Part shown: piece after piece, positions 26,804 to 35,396 of the stretch
Layout of the letters: each line of letters opens with the position of its first letter
Position numbering within the stretch: the first letter of the stretch is position 1
NCBI GenBank assembly: GCA_018268785.1
Contig: JAFDVY010000005.1
Span: forward strand, 1-64,000
Origin: Acidobacteriota bacterium
GTDB lineage: Bacteria; Acidobacteriota; Terriglobia; Acidiferrales; UBA7541
Length of the DNA: 64,000 nt
Direction: 5' to 3'
Made by a program: the position numbers and the translations under genes
The notes under the pieces: model-generated
What the model saw: only the letters and a program-made list of their open reading frames with translations
Databases searched by the model: none
Told to the model about the DNA's origin: nothing

Positions 26804-28210
26804 ATGACGAGAAGCGGCGTGGGCCGTTTCTTGATGATGGTATTTCTGTGTTGCGTGCTTCTGCTGCCGGCTGCGATGGCCAGGGCAGCGGAAGCGCCCG
26901 ACTCGCCAAAATGCCCCGAAATTCTGATTGCGCAGGAAAAGCCCACCGTCGATCCTCCCACTCCGCGAAGCCCCGAACCGGCCTGGAACCCTCCCGTAAC
27001 CGAAGCAAAAAGCGAAACGGAGCAATACACGCTTTCTCATGAACGATATGAAAAGGCCGTGGCGTATTCGCGCGCCGCATACGCTCTGTATTTCATCTGG
27101 AGCATCGGCGGAATTGCAATTGTATGGCTGCTTTTGCGGCTCAGGATTGCGGCGAAGATGCGCGATTTTGCGGAGCAAACAACGGAAAACCGCTTTCTAC
27201 AAGGACTGATTTTCATTCCGATGCTCATACTGGCGGCACAGATTCTGGAGCTGCCCGTGCTCCTTTACTGGCATTCACTCTCTTTGCGGTATCAGCAGTC
27301 TGTGCAGGGATGGGGTTCCTGGTTCTGGGATTGGACGAAGGAAGAAGGGCTGCTTGTGGGAGGGGCGCTTATTTTTGGTTCGATTCTGCTTTGGCGAATC
27401 CGGAAGACGCCGAAGCGATGGTGGCTGCAGGCCTGGTGCATCGCGCTGGCGATCGCGTTTGCGATGTTTTTCGTGAGCCCCTGGGTGATCGATCCGCTTT
27501 TCAACAAATATGAGCCACTCAGTGCAACGCATCCAGAGCTGGTCAGTTCGATTGAAAAAGTAACGCAGCGTGCAGGGCTTTCGATTCCCCGCGATCACAT
27601 GTTCCTGATGCGAGCGAGCAAGAAGACCAATCAGATCAACGCGTATGTGACGGGAGTCGGAGCGTCGAAGCGCGTCGTCGTATGGGATACGACGATTCAA
27701 AAAATGGCGCCGAACGAAACGCTTTTTATTTTTGGACATGAAGCGGGGCACTATGTTCTTGGGCATGTTCGAAACGGGTTTTTGTTTTTTTCGGTCACAT
27801 TCCTGGTGGCGATGTATGCCTGCTTCCGTGCGATGCATTTTCTGCTGGGAAAATGGGGAGGCACCTGGCGAATTTACGGCCCGCAGGATTTGGCGTGCCT
27901 GGCTGTGCTGCTCCTGATTTTTAGAGTGTTTTCCTTTGTTGGGACGCCCATTGAATCCGCTTTTTCGCGGATGGAAGAACACAGCGCGGACGTTTTTGGG
28001 CTGGAAGTGATTCACGGCATTGTGCCGAACTCTGGCGAGGTGGCCGCGCACGCCTTTCAGGTGCTGGGGCAGGAGGACCTTTCCGATCCCAATCCGCCGC
28101 CTTTCATCACGTTTTGGCTATACAGCCATCCACCGCTGGCGGAACGGCTTGTCTTTGCGCACAGCTACGACCCATGGTCCAAGGGGCAAACACCGCGTTA
28201 CGTGAAGTGA
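26804..28210 (+). CDS. Ste24-like M48 family membrane metalloprotease
   Basis: A 468-residue protein: signal-like first helix (residues 8-26), several membrane helices, and the M48 zinc site HEAGHYVLGH with the third ligand in EEHSADVFGLEVI. Surrounding segments (GASKRVVVWDTTIQKM, SHPPLAERLVF) match CAAX prenyl protease 1-type enzymes. Bacteria lack CAAX prenylation, so it probably acts in membrane protein quality control. The ATG at 26804 follows AAGGA; the longer open frame has no signal. Convergent with the CGNR regulator, 4 bases apart. Confidence 0.87.
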   Translation: MTRSGVGRFLMMVFLCCVLLLPAAMARAAEAPDSPKCPEILIAQEKPTVDPPTPRSPEPAWNPPVTEAKSETEQYTLSHERYEKAVAYSRAAYALYFIWSIGGIAIVWLLLRLRIAAKMRDFAEQTTENRFLQGLIFIPMLILAAQILELPVLLYWHSLSLRYQQSVQGWGSWFWDWTKEEGLLVGGALIFGSILLWRIRKTPKRWWLQAWCIALAIAFAMFFVSPWVIDPLFNKYEPLSATHPELVSSIEKVTQRAGLSIPRDHMFLMRASKKTNQINAYVTGVGASKRVVVWDTTIQKMAPNETLFIFGHEAGHYVLGHVRNGFLFFSVTFLVAMYACFRAMHFLLGKWGGTWRIYGPQDLACLAVLLLIFRVFSFVGTPIESAFSRMEEHSADVFGLEVIHGIVPNSGEVAAHAFQVLGQEDLSDPNPPPFITFWLYSHPPLAERLVFAHSYDPWSKGQTPRYVK

Positions 28211-28214
28211 CGGT

Positions 28215-28844
28215 TTAAGCGCTGGCGGCACGCCTTTTCAAAGTCTTGCGCCGCGCAAACGCAGCGACCTTGTGGCGGTTTCCGCAGAGCGACATCGAGC
28301 ACCAGCGGCGGCGGCGCGTGCGGGAGTTGTCGTAGAAAAAAAGACTGCACGATGGGTTCGCGCATTGGCGGACTTGGGAAGGCTGACCTTCGGTGATGAG
28401 GTCCGCGGCGGACCTGGCAATCGCAGCAAGAAGCCAATCTAGGCCACCTTCTCGCGCGATGTATTCCATGCGCCAGCCGCGCGCAGTTGTTTCAACCAAC
28501 TCCTCATGACCTTCCGTGACGCGAAGGACTTCATTGATGGGACTAATCCATTCTCGCGGGATACGGTCTCTCTTCACTAGGGCGCTGAAAACCATTCGCA
28601 GGGCGTCGCGAAGGCGCGTGGCGCGGGCGAGCAAATCCTCGGCAGTTCGGGGATCCGAATCGGTTAGCTTTGCGAGCTCCTCGGCGCGATCCGAGGAAAC
28701 GACGAGGGTGGAATGGAGACACTCAATAAGTTCTTCCCAAGTGAGAGTATTGGACTGGGGTGAGCCAGGAAGAGTAGGAAAATTGGCAAAGTCAATCGCG
28801 AGCTTACCGCCGACCGGAGAAACAATGGTGTTCAGGTTAGTCAT
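28215..28844 (-). CDS. CGNR zinc-finger transcriptional regulator (ABATE domain)
   Basis: A 209-residue protein. Residues 10-150 form the ABATE domain (GGKLAIDFANF, ATRLRDALRMVFSALV) seen in stress-associated regulators. The C-terminus is the CGNR zinc finger: CANPSCSLFFYDNSRTRRRR, WCSMSLCGNRHKVAAFARR. Such proteins bind DNA through the Arg-rich finger. It is divergent from the DUF1223 gene, and the shared 146-base promoter region holds a direct repeat (28901-28928) that could be its site. Confidence 0.88.
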   Translation of the reverse strand: MTNLNTIVSPVGGKLAIDFANFPTLPGSPQSNTLTWEELIECLHSTLVVSSDRAEELAKLTDSDPRTAEDLLARATRLRDALRMVFSALVKRDRIPREWISPINEVLRVTEGHEELVETTARGWRMEYIAREGGLDWLLAAIARSAADLITEGQPSQVRQCANPSCSLFFYDNSRTRRRRWCSMSLCGNRHKVAAFARRKTLKRRAASA

Positions 28845-28900
28845 GGAAGTGCCTGTGGACGCGGATTTGTGTAACCGCTTAAATCTATTATGAAGGTTAG

Positions 28901-28928
28901 TTTTGCGTCAACAACGACTTTTGCGTCA
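28901..28928 (+). promoter_or_regulatory. Direct repeat TTTTGCGTCA x2, operator candidate
   Basis: TTTTGCGTCA occurs at 28901-28910 and again at 28919-28928, 18 bases start to start, in the region between the CGNR regulator and the DUF1223 gene. Repeats in the same orientation at nearly two helical turns suit a transcription-factor dimer or tandem binding. Confidence 0.4.
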
Positions 28929-28990
28929 GAGCTCTATTTAGCGTTTCCAACTTGCGGAAGTGACATCTAAGTGAGGAAAGGCGAAAACTG

Positions 28991-29803
28991 ATGAAGACTT
29001 ATCTTAGCCTGGCAACAATGATGGCAGCAATTTCGGTGGCGGCTTTCTTTGGTATTCGATCCTTTTCGAACCCACGCGCAGATGCTCAGGGCGCGCCCCA
29101 GTCCGTTCATCCCGTGATTGTGGAGCTCTTTACTTCGGAGGGTTGTTCAAGCTGTCCTCCTGCGGACGCGCTTTTGACGCGGCTGGATCAGCAAGGCCGC
29201 CTGGGTAATGCAGAGATTATCGCTCTGGAAGAGCATGTGGACTACTGGGACCAGCTCGGGTGGCGCGATCCCTTCTCGTCCGCGCAATGGACGCAACGCC
29301 AGCAGGACTATGCCGCAGCATTTCGAAACGACGGTGTTTACACGCCGCAAATGATTGTAGACGGCCGCAAGGAATTTGTGGGCAGTTCGCAGAGCAGTGC
29401 GCGCTCCGCGATTGCGGATGCGAGCCGCGCACCAAAGGCGGAAGTGGCCCTTACCGCCAACCCGGTTTCACCTCTTCAAGCGCATTTGAAAATTGACGTG
29501 AAGATGCTGCCGGATCCGGCTGCGAAATCGGCGCAAGTCTGGCTCGCCGTGACGGAGTCCGGGCTTCATTCGAACGTGAAACATGGGGAGAATGCAGGAG
29601 AAGATTTGCATCACGCGGCAGTTGTGCGAAGCCTGCGCAAAATCGCGGATGCGAAGCAGGGCGCAGCAATCGCCTACGCGGGGGAGGAGGATGTCCCGCT
29701 AGATTCGACGTGGCAACGAGGCAACATTCGTCTAGTCGTTTTCGTTCAGGATCCAAAATCGAAGCACATACTGGGCGCGGCGATGGCGCATCTGGCACAA
29801 TGA
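28991..29803 (+). CDS. Secreted DUF1223 (thioredoxin-like) protein
   Basis: A 270-residue protein with an N-terminal signal (residues 5-25). It matches DUF1223: VIVELFTSEGCSSCPPADALLTRL, where the C-x-x-C pair has the thioredoxin layout, then ALEEHVDYWDQLGWRDPFSS, RQQDYAAAF and YTPQMIVDGRKEFVGS. The family is widespread but its redox partner is unknown. GAGGAAAG precedes the ATG. Divergent from the CGNR regulator, which may control it. Confidence 0.87.
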   Translation: MKTYLSLATMMAAISVAAFFGIRSFSNPRADAQGAPQSVHPVIVELFTSEGCSSCPPADALLTRLDQQGRLGNAEIIALEEHVDYWDQLGWRDPFSSAQWTQRQQDYAAAFRNDGVYTPQMIVDGRKEFVGSSQSSARSAIADASRAPKAEVALTANPVSPLQAHLKIDVKMLPDPAAKSAQVWLAVTESGLHSNVKHGENAGEDLHHAAVVRSLRKIADAKQGAAIAYAGEEDVPLDSTWQRGNIRLVVFVQDPKSKHILGAAMAHLAQ

Positions 29804-29854
29804 AGGCTCGAAGCCGGGTCTTCTGAATTCTCCGGCGAATCGCAGGGGAACATC

Positions 29855-30805
29855 ATGGATTTTTCATCCGAGCCGCCGCCCGCTTCGGAGCCAGCTTCGC
29901 CCCAATTGCAATCCGGTGCAAATTCCCCCAACCCGCTTTTTTACAATGAGGAAGGAATTCGCCCAGGCTGGCGGATTCTTCTTTATCTGGCTTTAGGATT
30001 TTTTCTCTACGGCATTCTGCTCGTTCCGGTGTCTCTGATTTTTCGAGCTCCACCCGGCCCGTATTCCGTTTCCACCATCATGCTTGGTGAAGCGATGATG
30101 TTTGCTGCCGCGTTTGGCGCAGCGATCATCATGTCGAAAATCGAACAGCAGCCGGTAGGACTGTATGGATTGGCGCTAGCATCCGCGTTTGGTAAACGCT
30201 TTTGGCAGGGCATGTTTGTCGGCCTCTGCGAAATCAGCTTGCTGATTGGCGCGATGGCTCTACTGGGAGCTTATTCTTTCGGAAATTTGGCGTTCCACGG
30301 TGGAAAAATCCTGCAGTGGGGAGCGCTTTGGCTGGTTGCCAGCATTTTGATCGCGCTACCGGAAGAGTTTCTCTTTCGCGGCTACACGCAGCACACTTTG
30401 GCGGAGGGAATCGGATTTTGGCCGGCGGCTATCATCCTTTCTGTCCTTTTCGGCCTCATGCACAAACTGAATCCAGGAGAGAACTGGATCGGTGTGATGA
30501 ATATTGTTTTTACGGGTCTGCTGTGGGCATTCAGTTTGCGCCGGACAGGGACACTCTGGTTTGCGGTCGGCTGGCATGCAGCATTCGATTTTGGAGAGAG
30601 TTTCCTGTTTTCCGTTCCAAACAGCGGAGGAGTATTTGAAGGCCACCTTTCCAATGCGACATTCGCACCCGGGCGGGCGTGGCTTACGGGAGGGGACGTC
30701 GGTCCGGAAGCCAGTGTTTTCGCGTTTCTTACTCTTATCCTTGGCGCAATCGTCGTCCACTTTTGGTTTCCAGCAAAGGGGCAACCGATTGAAGTTAAGG
30801 CCTGA
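29855..30805 (+). CDS. CPBP (CAAX/Abi-type) intramembrane metalloprotease
   Basis: A 316-residue protein with about eight membrane helices. The family motifs are in order: EEFLFRGYTQH (motif 1, EExxxR), FGLMHKLNP (motif 2) and GWHAAFDFGE (motif 3). CPBP proteases are glutamate-activated intramembrane enzymes; in bacteria some process membrane peptides or bacteriocins, but no peptide gene is adjacent. The N-terminal 35 residues are Pro/Ser-rich and cytosolic. It follows the DUF1223 gene by 51 bases and may be co-transcribed. Confidence 0.87.
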   Translation: MDFSSEPPPASEPASPQLQSGANSPNPLFYNEEGIRPGWRILLYLALGFFLYGILLVPVSLIFRAPPGPYSVSTIMLGEAMMFAAAFGAAIIMSKIEQQPVGLYGLALASAFGKRFWQGMFVGLCEISLLIGAMALLGAYSFGNLAFHGGKILQWGALWLVASILIALPEEFLFRGYTQHTLAEGIGFWPAAIILSVLFGLMHKLNPGENWIGVMNIVFTGLLWAFSLRRTGTLWFAVGWHAAFDFGESFLFSVPNSGGVFEGHLSNATFAPGRAWLTGGDVGPEASVFAFLTLILGAIVVHFWFPAKGQPIEVKA

Positions 30806-30815
30806 CGAAAAAATT

Positions 30816-31991
30816 CTAGTGCACAAGTTCTGAAACGAAGACCAATCGCACGCCGTTCTCCTGCACCGAGGGCAGGAATTCGCGCATAGCTTCGAGTGTG
30901 GCGGGATGCGGATGCCCGATGGCGATTGCCGATTTTTTTTCTTTGGCGCCCCTCAGGGCGAGCCTCAGCTGTTTTCGAATCGCAGCGACATCCTGTACAT
31001 CATCCAAAAAGGGCACATTGCGGAAAGCGGTGGCGACACCTTCTTTTTTTGCCGTATCAAACGCAACGGTTGCCGCAGTGGTGCGGCTGTCCACGTAGAA
31101 CAGATTCAGATCGCGCAATGCAGGCATCAGGTTTTCCATCAACACCGGATCGGATGTAGCTTGCGAGCCTTGATGGTTGTTCACTCCAACTGCGTTTGGC
31201 ACGGACACGACCATTTCATCCAGGAATTTCTCCACGCCCTCCCGGGACATCCCGGGTCGCAGCTCTTTTTTTTCCGGCGATTCGTTTGCCACGGACTGCA
31301 TCGGCAGATGCAGCATCACCTGATAGCCGCGCTGCAGCGCTTCGTCGGCGATTTCCCTTGAATGTTCGTGATTCGGCAAAATTGAGATTGTCAACGGATA
31401 GCCCATAGCAAAGATGGATTCGGCCGCGGCGCGATCGCTGCCCAAATCATCCAGAATAATCGCAAGCCGCGGCAAGTCTCTTTCCGAGACAGTTTTTTCT
31501 TCGACATTCAGGGCGCGGACAAATTTGATTTCCACGAAATGGGTGGTTCGCGATCCGGAGTGAAAACTCGCCGAAAAAGAACCCTCCTTGGAAAATCGAC
31601 TGCCCGACTGGAGCTTATGCCGCTCCGCAACGCCGCTCAGGCCATTCAGAATTTGCGTAGCTTGCGCGGAGGACTCCGCTGCATTCGCTTCGGTGAATAA
31701 GGTGATTTCGAGCCAGTCAGGCAATCCGGGTTCCTTGGACGTTGCCTGCAACTTCATTCGGATCACGGTGCCGGCCGGCGTCGTCTTGCGCGCTTTAGCA
31801 GCCAGTTCGCGTGTAATTCCGTGAATCGCGGATGAATTTATCCGGGCGGTGCGGCTGGGGAATTGGCAAGAAGCGGTAAAAAGAATGAGCCCTGCAATGG
31901 CAGGGAGGAAGATCGCGCGAAAAAGAACGCGAAATGTCCGATTACTGGATCTTTGCGTAAGCAGGGAGAACGGAAGCGCCTTCAGCGGCAC
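30816..31991 (-). CDS. Divergent polysaccharide deacetylase (YibQ-like), probable lipoprotein
   Basis: A 391-residue protein. The N-terminal hydrophobic stretch ends in a lipobox-like LFTAS-C42, so it is likely a lipoprotein. From about residue 175 it matches YibQ (divergent polysaccharide deacetylase): LAIILDDLGSDRAAAESIF, PLTISILPNHEHS, YQVMLHLPMQS, GVNNHQGSQATSD, FYVDSRTTA and SAIAIGHPHPATLEAM. The Asp-Asp and His residues of the catalytic core are present. YibQ often lies beside EnvC and CtpA; here it follows an S41 gene by 6 bases and EnvC is missing. Confidence 0.87.
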   Translation of the reverse strand: MPLKALPFSLLTQRSSNRTFRVLFRAIFLPAIAGLILFTASCQFPSRTARINSSAIHGITRELAAKARKTTPAGTVIRMKLQATSKEPGLPDWLEITLFTEANAAESSAQATQILNGLSGVAERHKLQSGSRFSKEGSFSASFHSGSRTTHFVEIKFVRALNVEEKTVSERDLPRLAIILDDLGSDRAAAESIFAMGYPLTISILPNHEHSREIADEALQRGYQVMLHLPMQSVANESPEKKELRPGMSREGVEKFLDEMVVSVPNAVGVNNHQGSQATSDPVLMENLMPALRDLNLFYVDSRTTAATVAFDTAKKEGVATAFRNVPFLDDVQDVAAIRKQLRLALRGAKEKKSAIAIGHPHPATLEAMREFLPSVQENGVRLVFVSELVH

Positions 31992-31997
31992 AGCAAA

Positions 31998-33242
31998 CTA
32001 AGCCGCTTTCTTGGCGGGTGTCTTGAAGAGCTCGATCACTTTTTTTAGCAAAGGGTCTTCTTGAGAAAGAGGCTTTACAGCGGGCGGCGTTTGCGGGTTC
32101 GCAGCCCCAGAGTTCGTCGTGGCTTCGTCATCGTCGCTGCCGTCGCCATTGTCGTACGCCGCCGCCCGAACGACCTCCGTTGGGACGACGCCTTCTTCCA
32201 GAATCGATTTGCCATCCCCGTTGTAATAGTTCGCAACGGTCAGAATCAATGCCGCGCCGTCATCCAGCGTAATCAACTTTTGCTCGGAAGCCAGTCCGAA
32301 CGAGCGCTCGCCGACCACGTCTCCGCGATGGTTCATCGCCAAAGCCGATGCCAGGATTTCAGCCGCGCCGGAGGTTGTCGTGTCCATCAAAACAGAAACG
32401 GGGCCCTTCCAGACGACTTTGTTGGGCTCTGCCGCGAAAACTTGTGTGGAAACCGTCTGACCGCGCAGTGTGGCGATTGTTCCGCTCGGAACAAAAAGTC
32501 GCGCGGCCGCGATTCCTTCGGATGCGGGTCCCCGACCGCAGTTGCGCACATCCAGTACGATTTTGCGAGCACCCTGCTTCTCAGCTTCCAACAGCTTTGC
32601 GCGCAACTCATCTGCGCGGCCGGGCTCGAGGGAAAGAATCCGAATTGCTGTAACATCCGAATCTACTTTCACGGATTGCAGTTTCGCCGGACTCAATTTT
32701 TCACGAACCAGATCCACTTCTTCCGGTTCGGCCTTGCCGCTGCGAATCACGCCAACTTTCACGCTGGTCCCCGGTTGACCGCGCATCAAATTCAGCGCCT
32801 GCCCCACGGACATCTCCCGCGTTGTGAATCCCGCAACGGATTCCAGGAAATCGCCGCTGTGGATATTTGCCTTGTCCGCCGGACTATCCGGAACAACGGA
32901 AACGGCCACGATGTATCCGGAGCGCTTGCTCATGGTCAAACCGGTTTCGCCGGCAGCGTTGCTCGCAATCTTCTGCTTGTATTCGGCGTACTCACGAGGG
33001 GTCAAATAGCTCGATTGCGGATCCAGCGATTCCAGCAATCCATGCAAAGAACCAGCAGTTACCAAGGGGATGTTTGGATCATCCACGTAATCATTCTGAA
33101 TCTTTTGGAGCACTTCGCCGTAGACGGTGAGCGACTTGTAGGCACGGTCATCGGGTGTGCGGCCCAAGACGTGTCCTAATCCTGCATAACAGAAGATCAC
33201 CGCGGAAACCGCAATGATACCGATTCGAGCCGCTCGATTCAT
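31998..33242 (-). CDS. CtpA-like S41 protein lacking the catalytic Ser-Lys dyad
   Basis: A 414-residue protein with an N-terminal membrane anchor, a PDZ domain (about residues 105-190) and an S41 fold. Lining up VLMDTTTSGAAEILASAL with the family pattern VLINEGSASASEILAGAL puts G292 where the nucleophilic Ser belongs; lining up GERSFGLASEQ with GEKTFGKGSVQ puts L317 where the Lys belongs. The RNNPGG-type segment is also changed (RNCGRG). It is probably a non-catalytic scaffold unless the adjacent S291 substitutes. The ATG at 33242 starts the anchor; the frame is open further upstream. Coupled to YibQ, 6 bases apart. Confidence 0.82.
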   Translation of the reverse strand: MNRAARIGIIAVSAVIFCYAGLGHVLGRTPDDRAYKSLTVYGEVLQKIQNDYVDDPNIPLVTAGSLHGLLESLDPQSSYLTPREYAEYKQKIASNAAGETGLTMSKRSGYIVAVSVVPDSPADKANIHSGDFLESVAGFTTREMSVGQALNLMRGQPGTSVKVGVIRSGKAEPEEVDLVREKLSPAKLQSVKVDSDVTAIRILSLEPGRADELRAKLLEAEKQGARKIVLDVRNCGRGPASEGIAAARLFVPSGTIATLRGQTVSTQVFAAEPNKVVWKGPVSVLMDTTTSGAAEILASALAMNHRGDVVGERSFGLASEQKLITLDDGAALILTVANYYNGDGKSILEEGVVPTEVVRAAAYDNGDGSDDDEATTNSGAANPQTPPAVKPLSQEDPLLKKVIELFKTPAKKAA

Positions 33243-33494
33243 TACCTCACCATCCTGGCGAATCACTTGATTGTAACACTTCAATGGTATGGGACGCAGT
33301 AGGAGAAGCAAAGGAAGCTTCCCCGGTCGCAGATCGAAATAGGTGGCTGAATGTGGAAGACACAGCACAGAGGTAAAACGTTGTGAAATTACCACATACA
33401 TTCGTCTTGTGCGGGTTTATGCTCCTTTAACTTAATGAAAATAAAGGATAAAAATGGAGCGGAGCTGGCTTTCAATTTGCTAGCATAGGAGTGA

Positions 33495-34403
33495 ATGTTT
33501 CAGACGACGATCCATCGCGAGGTGGCCACGGAAGGGGTGGGCCTGCACACCGGTGTTTTTGGGCATGTACGGTTAGTCCCGGCCCCGGCCGACACTGGCA
33601 TTGTTTTCCGCCGCACGGACCTCGACAATTTTATTATTGAAGCGCGAGGTGAAAACGTAGCTCGAGTGAGCTATGCCACTAGCTTGATGAAGCAAGGCGT
33701 TTTGCTCTCCACGACAGAGCATTTGCTTGCCGCTATCTATTCCTGCGAAATCGACAACGTCTTCATCAATATAGATTCCATAGAAGTGCCCATCCTCGAT
33801 GGCTCGGCAGAGCCGTTCATGCAGATGCTGGAACAGGCTGGTGTCCGGCGACTGCGAAAGCGCCGTCGCTATCTAAAGGTATTGAAACCGCTGGAAGTCA
33901 TCGAGAACGGCCGCCAGATTGGAATCTATCCCGCCAACGAATTTCATGTGAAGTGCTTTGTGGATTTTCCGCACCCACTCGTGGGCAAACAGGAAATTGA
34001 GATGAATGTAAGCCAGGCTAGCTTTCGACACTTGCTAGCGCGTGCGCGAACGTTCTGTTTTGAACGCGAAATTGAGCCACTTCGCGCCATGGGCTTGATT
34101 CGAGGCGGCTCGCTGGACAATGCGATTGTCCTCACAAATGAAGGCGTGATGAATGGTCCGTTGCGCTTCGACGATGAGTTTGGTCGTCACAAGGCACTGG
34201 ATCTAATTGGCGATCTCGCGCTCGCCGGATTGCCGCTGCTGGCGCGCGTGGAGGCTCACAAAGCAGGACATGCGCTGCACACACAGCTCGTTAGCAGCCT
34301 GCTCGCCGATCCTTCACTTTGGACAATTACGACGGAAGATGGCAGCCCGGTGGAAAGCGCGTCGCCGGTTTCCGCTCCTGACCAAATTCCTGCCACAAAC
34401 TGA
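33495..34403 (+). CDS. lpxC: UDP-3-O-acyl-N-acetylglucosamine deacetylase
   Basis: A 302-residue zinc enzyme that commits UDP-GlcNAc to lipid A synthesis by deacetylating the UDP-3-O-acyl sugar. Zinc and catalytic motifs are visible: STTEHLLAAIYS, DEFGRHKALDLIGD (His and Asp ligands) and AHKAGHALHTQ. The N-terminus TTIHREVATEGVGLHTG is standard. Length is normal. It shows that the organism makes lipid A-type lipopolysaccharide and is diderm. It is divergent from the CtpA-like gene across 252 bases in which I see no other gene. Confidence 0.96.
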   Translation: MFQTTIHREVATEGVGLHTGVFGHVRLVPAPADTGIVFRRTDLDNFIIEARGENVARVSYATSLMKQGVLLSTTEHLLAAIYSCEIDNVFINIDSIEVPILDGSAEPFMQMLEQAGVRRLRKRRRYLKVLKPLEVIENGRQIGIYPANEFHVKCFVDFPHPLVGKQEIEMNVSQASFRHLLARARTFCFEREIEPLRAMGLIRGGSLDNAIVLTNEGVMNGPLRFDDEFGRHKALDLIGDLALAGLPLLARVEAHKAGHALHTQLVSSLLADPSLWTITTEDGSPVESASPVSAPDQIPATN

Positions 34404-34427
34404 GCAAACAACTTTACCCCCGAGAAC

Positions 34428-35240
34428 CTACCTGAGTGGAGGGCTCGTTTCGTCGGCTTGCGCAGTGTTGCTAAAGCGAATGATTCCGGTTTGATCTACA
34501 AAGAAATGCCGCGTTCCAGTGCTTTGTGTGGTGGGGTCGGCATTCCATCCGAACCCGGTTTCCGGCTTGTTTCCAGAAAAACTGGACATGTGCGGCGTGA
34601 ACAAATAACCGTGCTTCTGTCCGTGTGCCAACAAGGAATCAAGCTGATTGCTGGCTTCTGGGCAATCCGTGCCTCCCGGCCCCATTTCCGCGAGTGAATA
34701 TGCAAATCCGATTTTGGGGCAATCACTCGCATATGCGATTTCGGCGGTGGTAATTGTACGGAGCGACCCCACTGCGGAAGCCTCGTTTGCGGCCATTTTT
34801 GCCCTGAGCAAATTGGGTATCGCAATCGCCGCAATGATCAAAATAACGGGAAGACCTGCGAATTGGAGGTAGCCAAGAACCAATCCCGCGATTGCCATTC
34901 CTTCGCCCTTCAGGCGGCCGGCGCTTTTCTTGATTTCGCTCAGACCCATGTGGCCAAGAACGATAGCCACAATCGCACCGACAAACGGGGCAACCACATA
35001 TGCGGCGATTCCTGCAATCAGGCTCCCTGTCGCTTTTCCGCTAGTTTGAGGCGGAGAAGCAAAAGGCCCGGCAGAATAGGCGTCTCCGGCAATCGGAGGC
35101 TGGGCGTCGGGAGATTGCTGGTAGACCGGCGGAACTGCTGCGTGTGCAGGCGCCTGAGCTGCCGCCAGGTCCGTACGGCAGTGTGCACAAACCCGTGCGT
35201 CGTCCTGAATCGGCTGACTGCAAAAGGGGCACTTTTTCAT
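34428..35240 (-). CDS. Zinc-ribbon + DUF4190 membrane + pilin-like composite protein
   Basis: A 270-residue protein. Residues 1-24 form a zinc ribbon (CPFCSQPIQDDARVCAHCR), then a Pro/Ala linker, then DUF4190-type helices (SLIAGIAAYVVAPFVGAIVA; LGHMGLSEIKKSAGRLKGEG). Residues 128-160 read LPVILIIAAIAIPNLLRAKM followed by NEASAVGSLRTITTAEIAYA, the hallmark of type IV pilin/pseudopilin N-termini, and the rest is a pilin-like globular domain with two Cys. This mix is common in Acidobacteriota, but its role is unknown. No prepilin-peptidase site precedes the pilin helix. Confidence 0.78.
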   Translation of the reverse strand: MKKCPFCSQPIQDDARVCAHCRTDLAAAQAPAHAAVPPVYQQSPDAQPPIAGDAYSAGPFASPPQTSGKATGSLIAGIAAYVVAPFVGAIVAIVLGHMGLSEIKKSAGRLKGEGMAIAGLVLGYLQFAGLPVILIIAAIAIPNLLRAKMAANEASAVGSLRTITTAEIAYASDCPKIGFAYSLAEMGPGGTDCPEASNQLDSLLAHGQKHGYLFTPHMSSFSGNKPETGFGWNADPTTQSTGTRHFFVDQTGIIRFSNTAQADETSPPLR

Positions 35241-35396
35241 GAAACGCTCCCTTCAAGATAAGTGCATAGCATGGAAATGGCTTGATCTGTGTGGACTCTA
35301 CGGCAATTCCGGCATGGCGTCTAGGGCACAGTAGCCCAAGCTGGCGCGGTTCGTGTAATTGTTTATTGGAGAAGGACGGGCGAGAATACCTCAACC

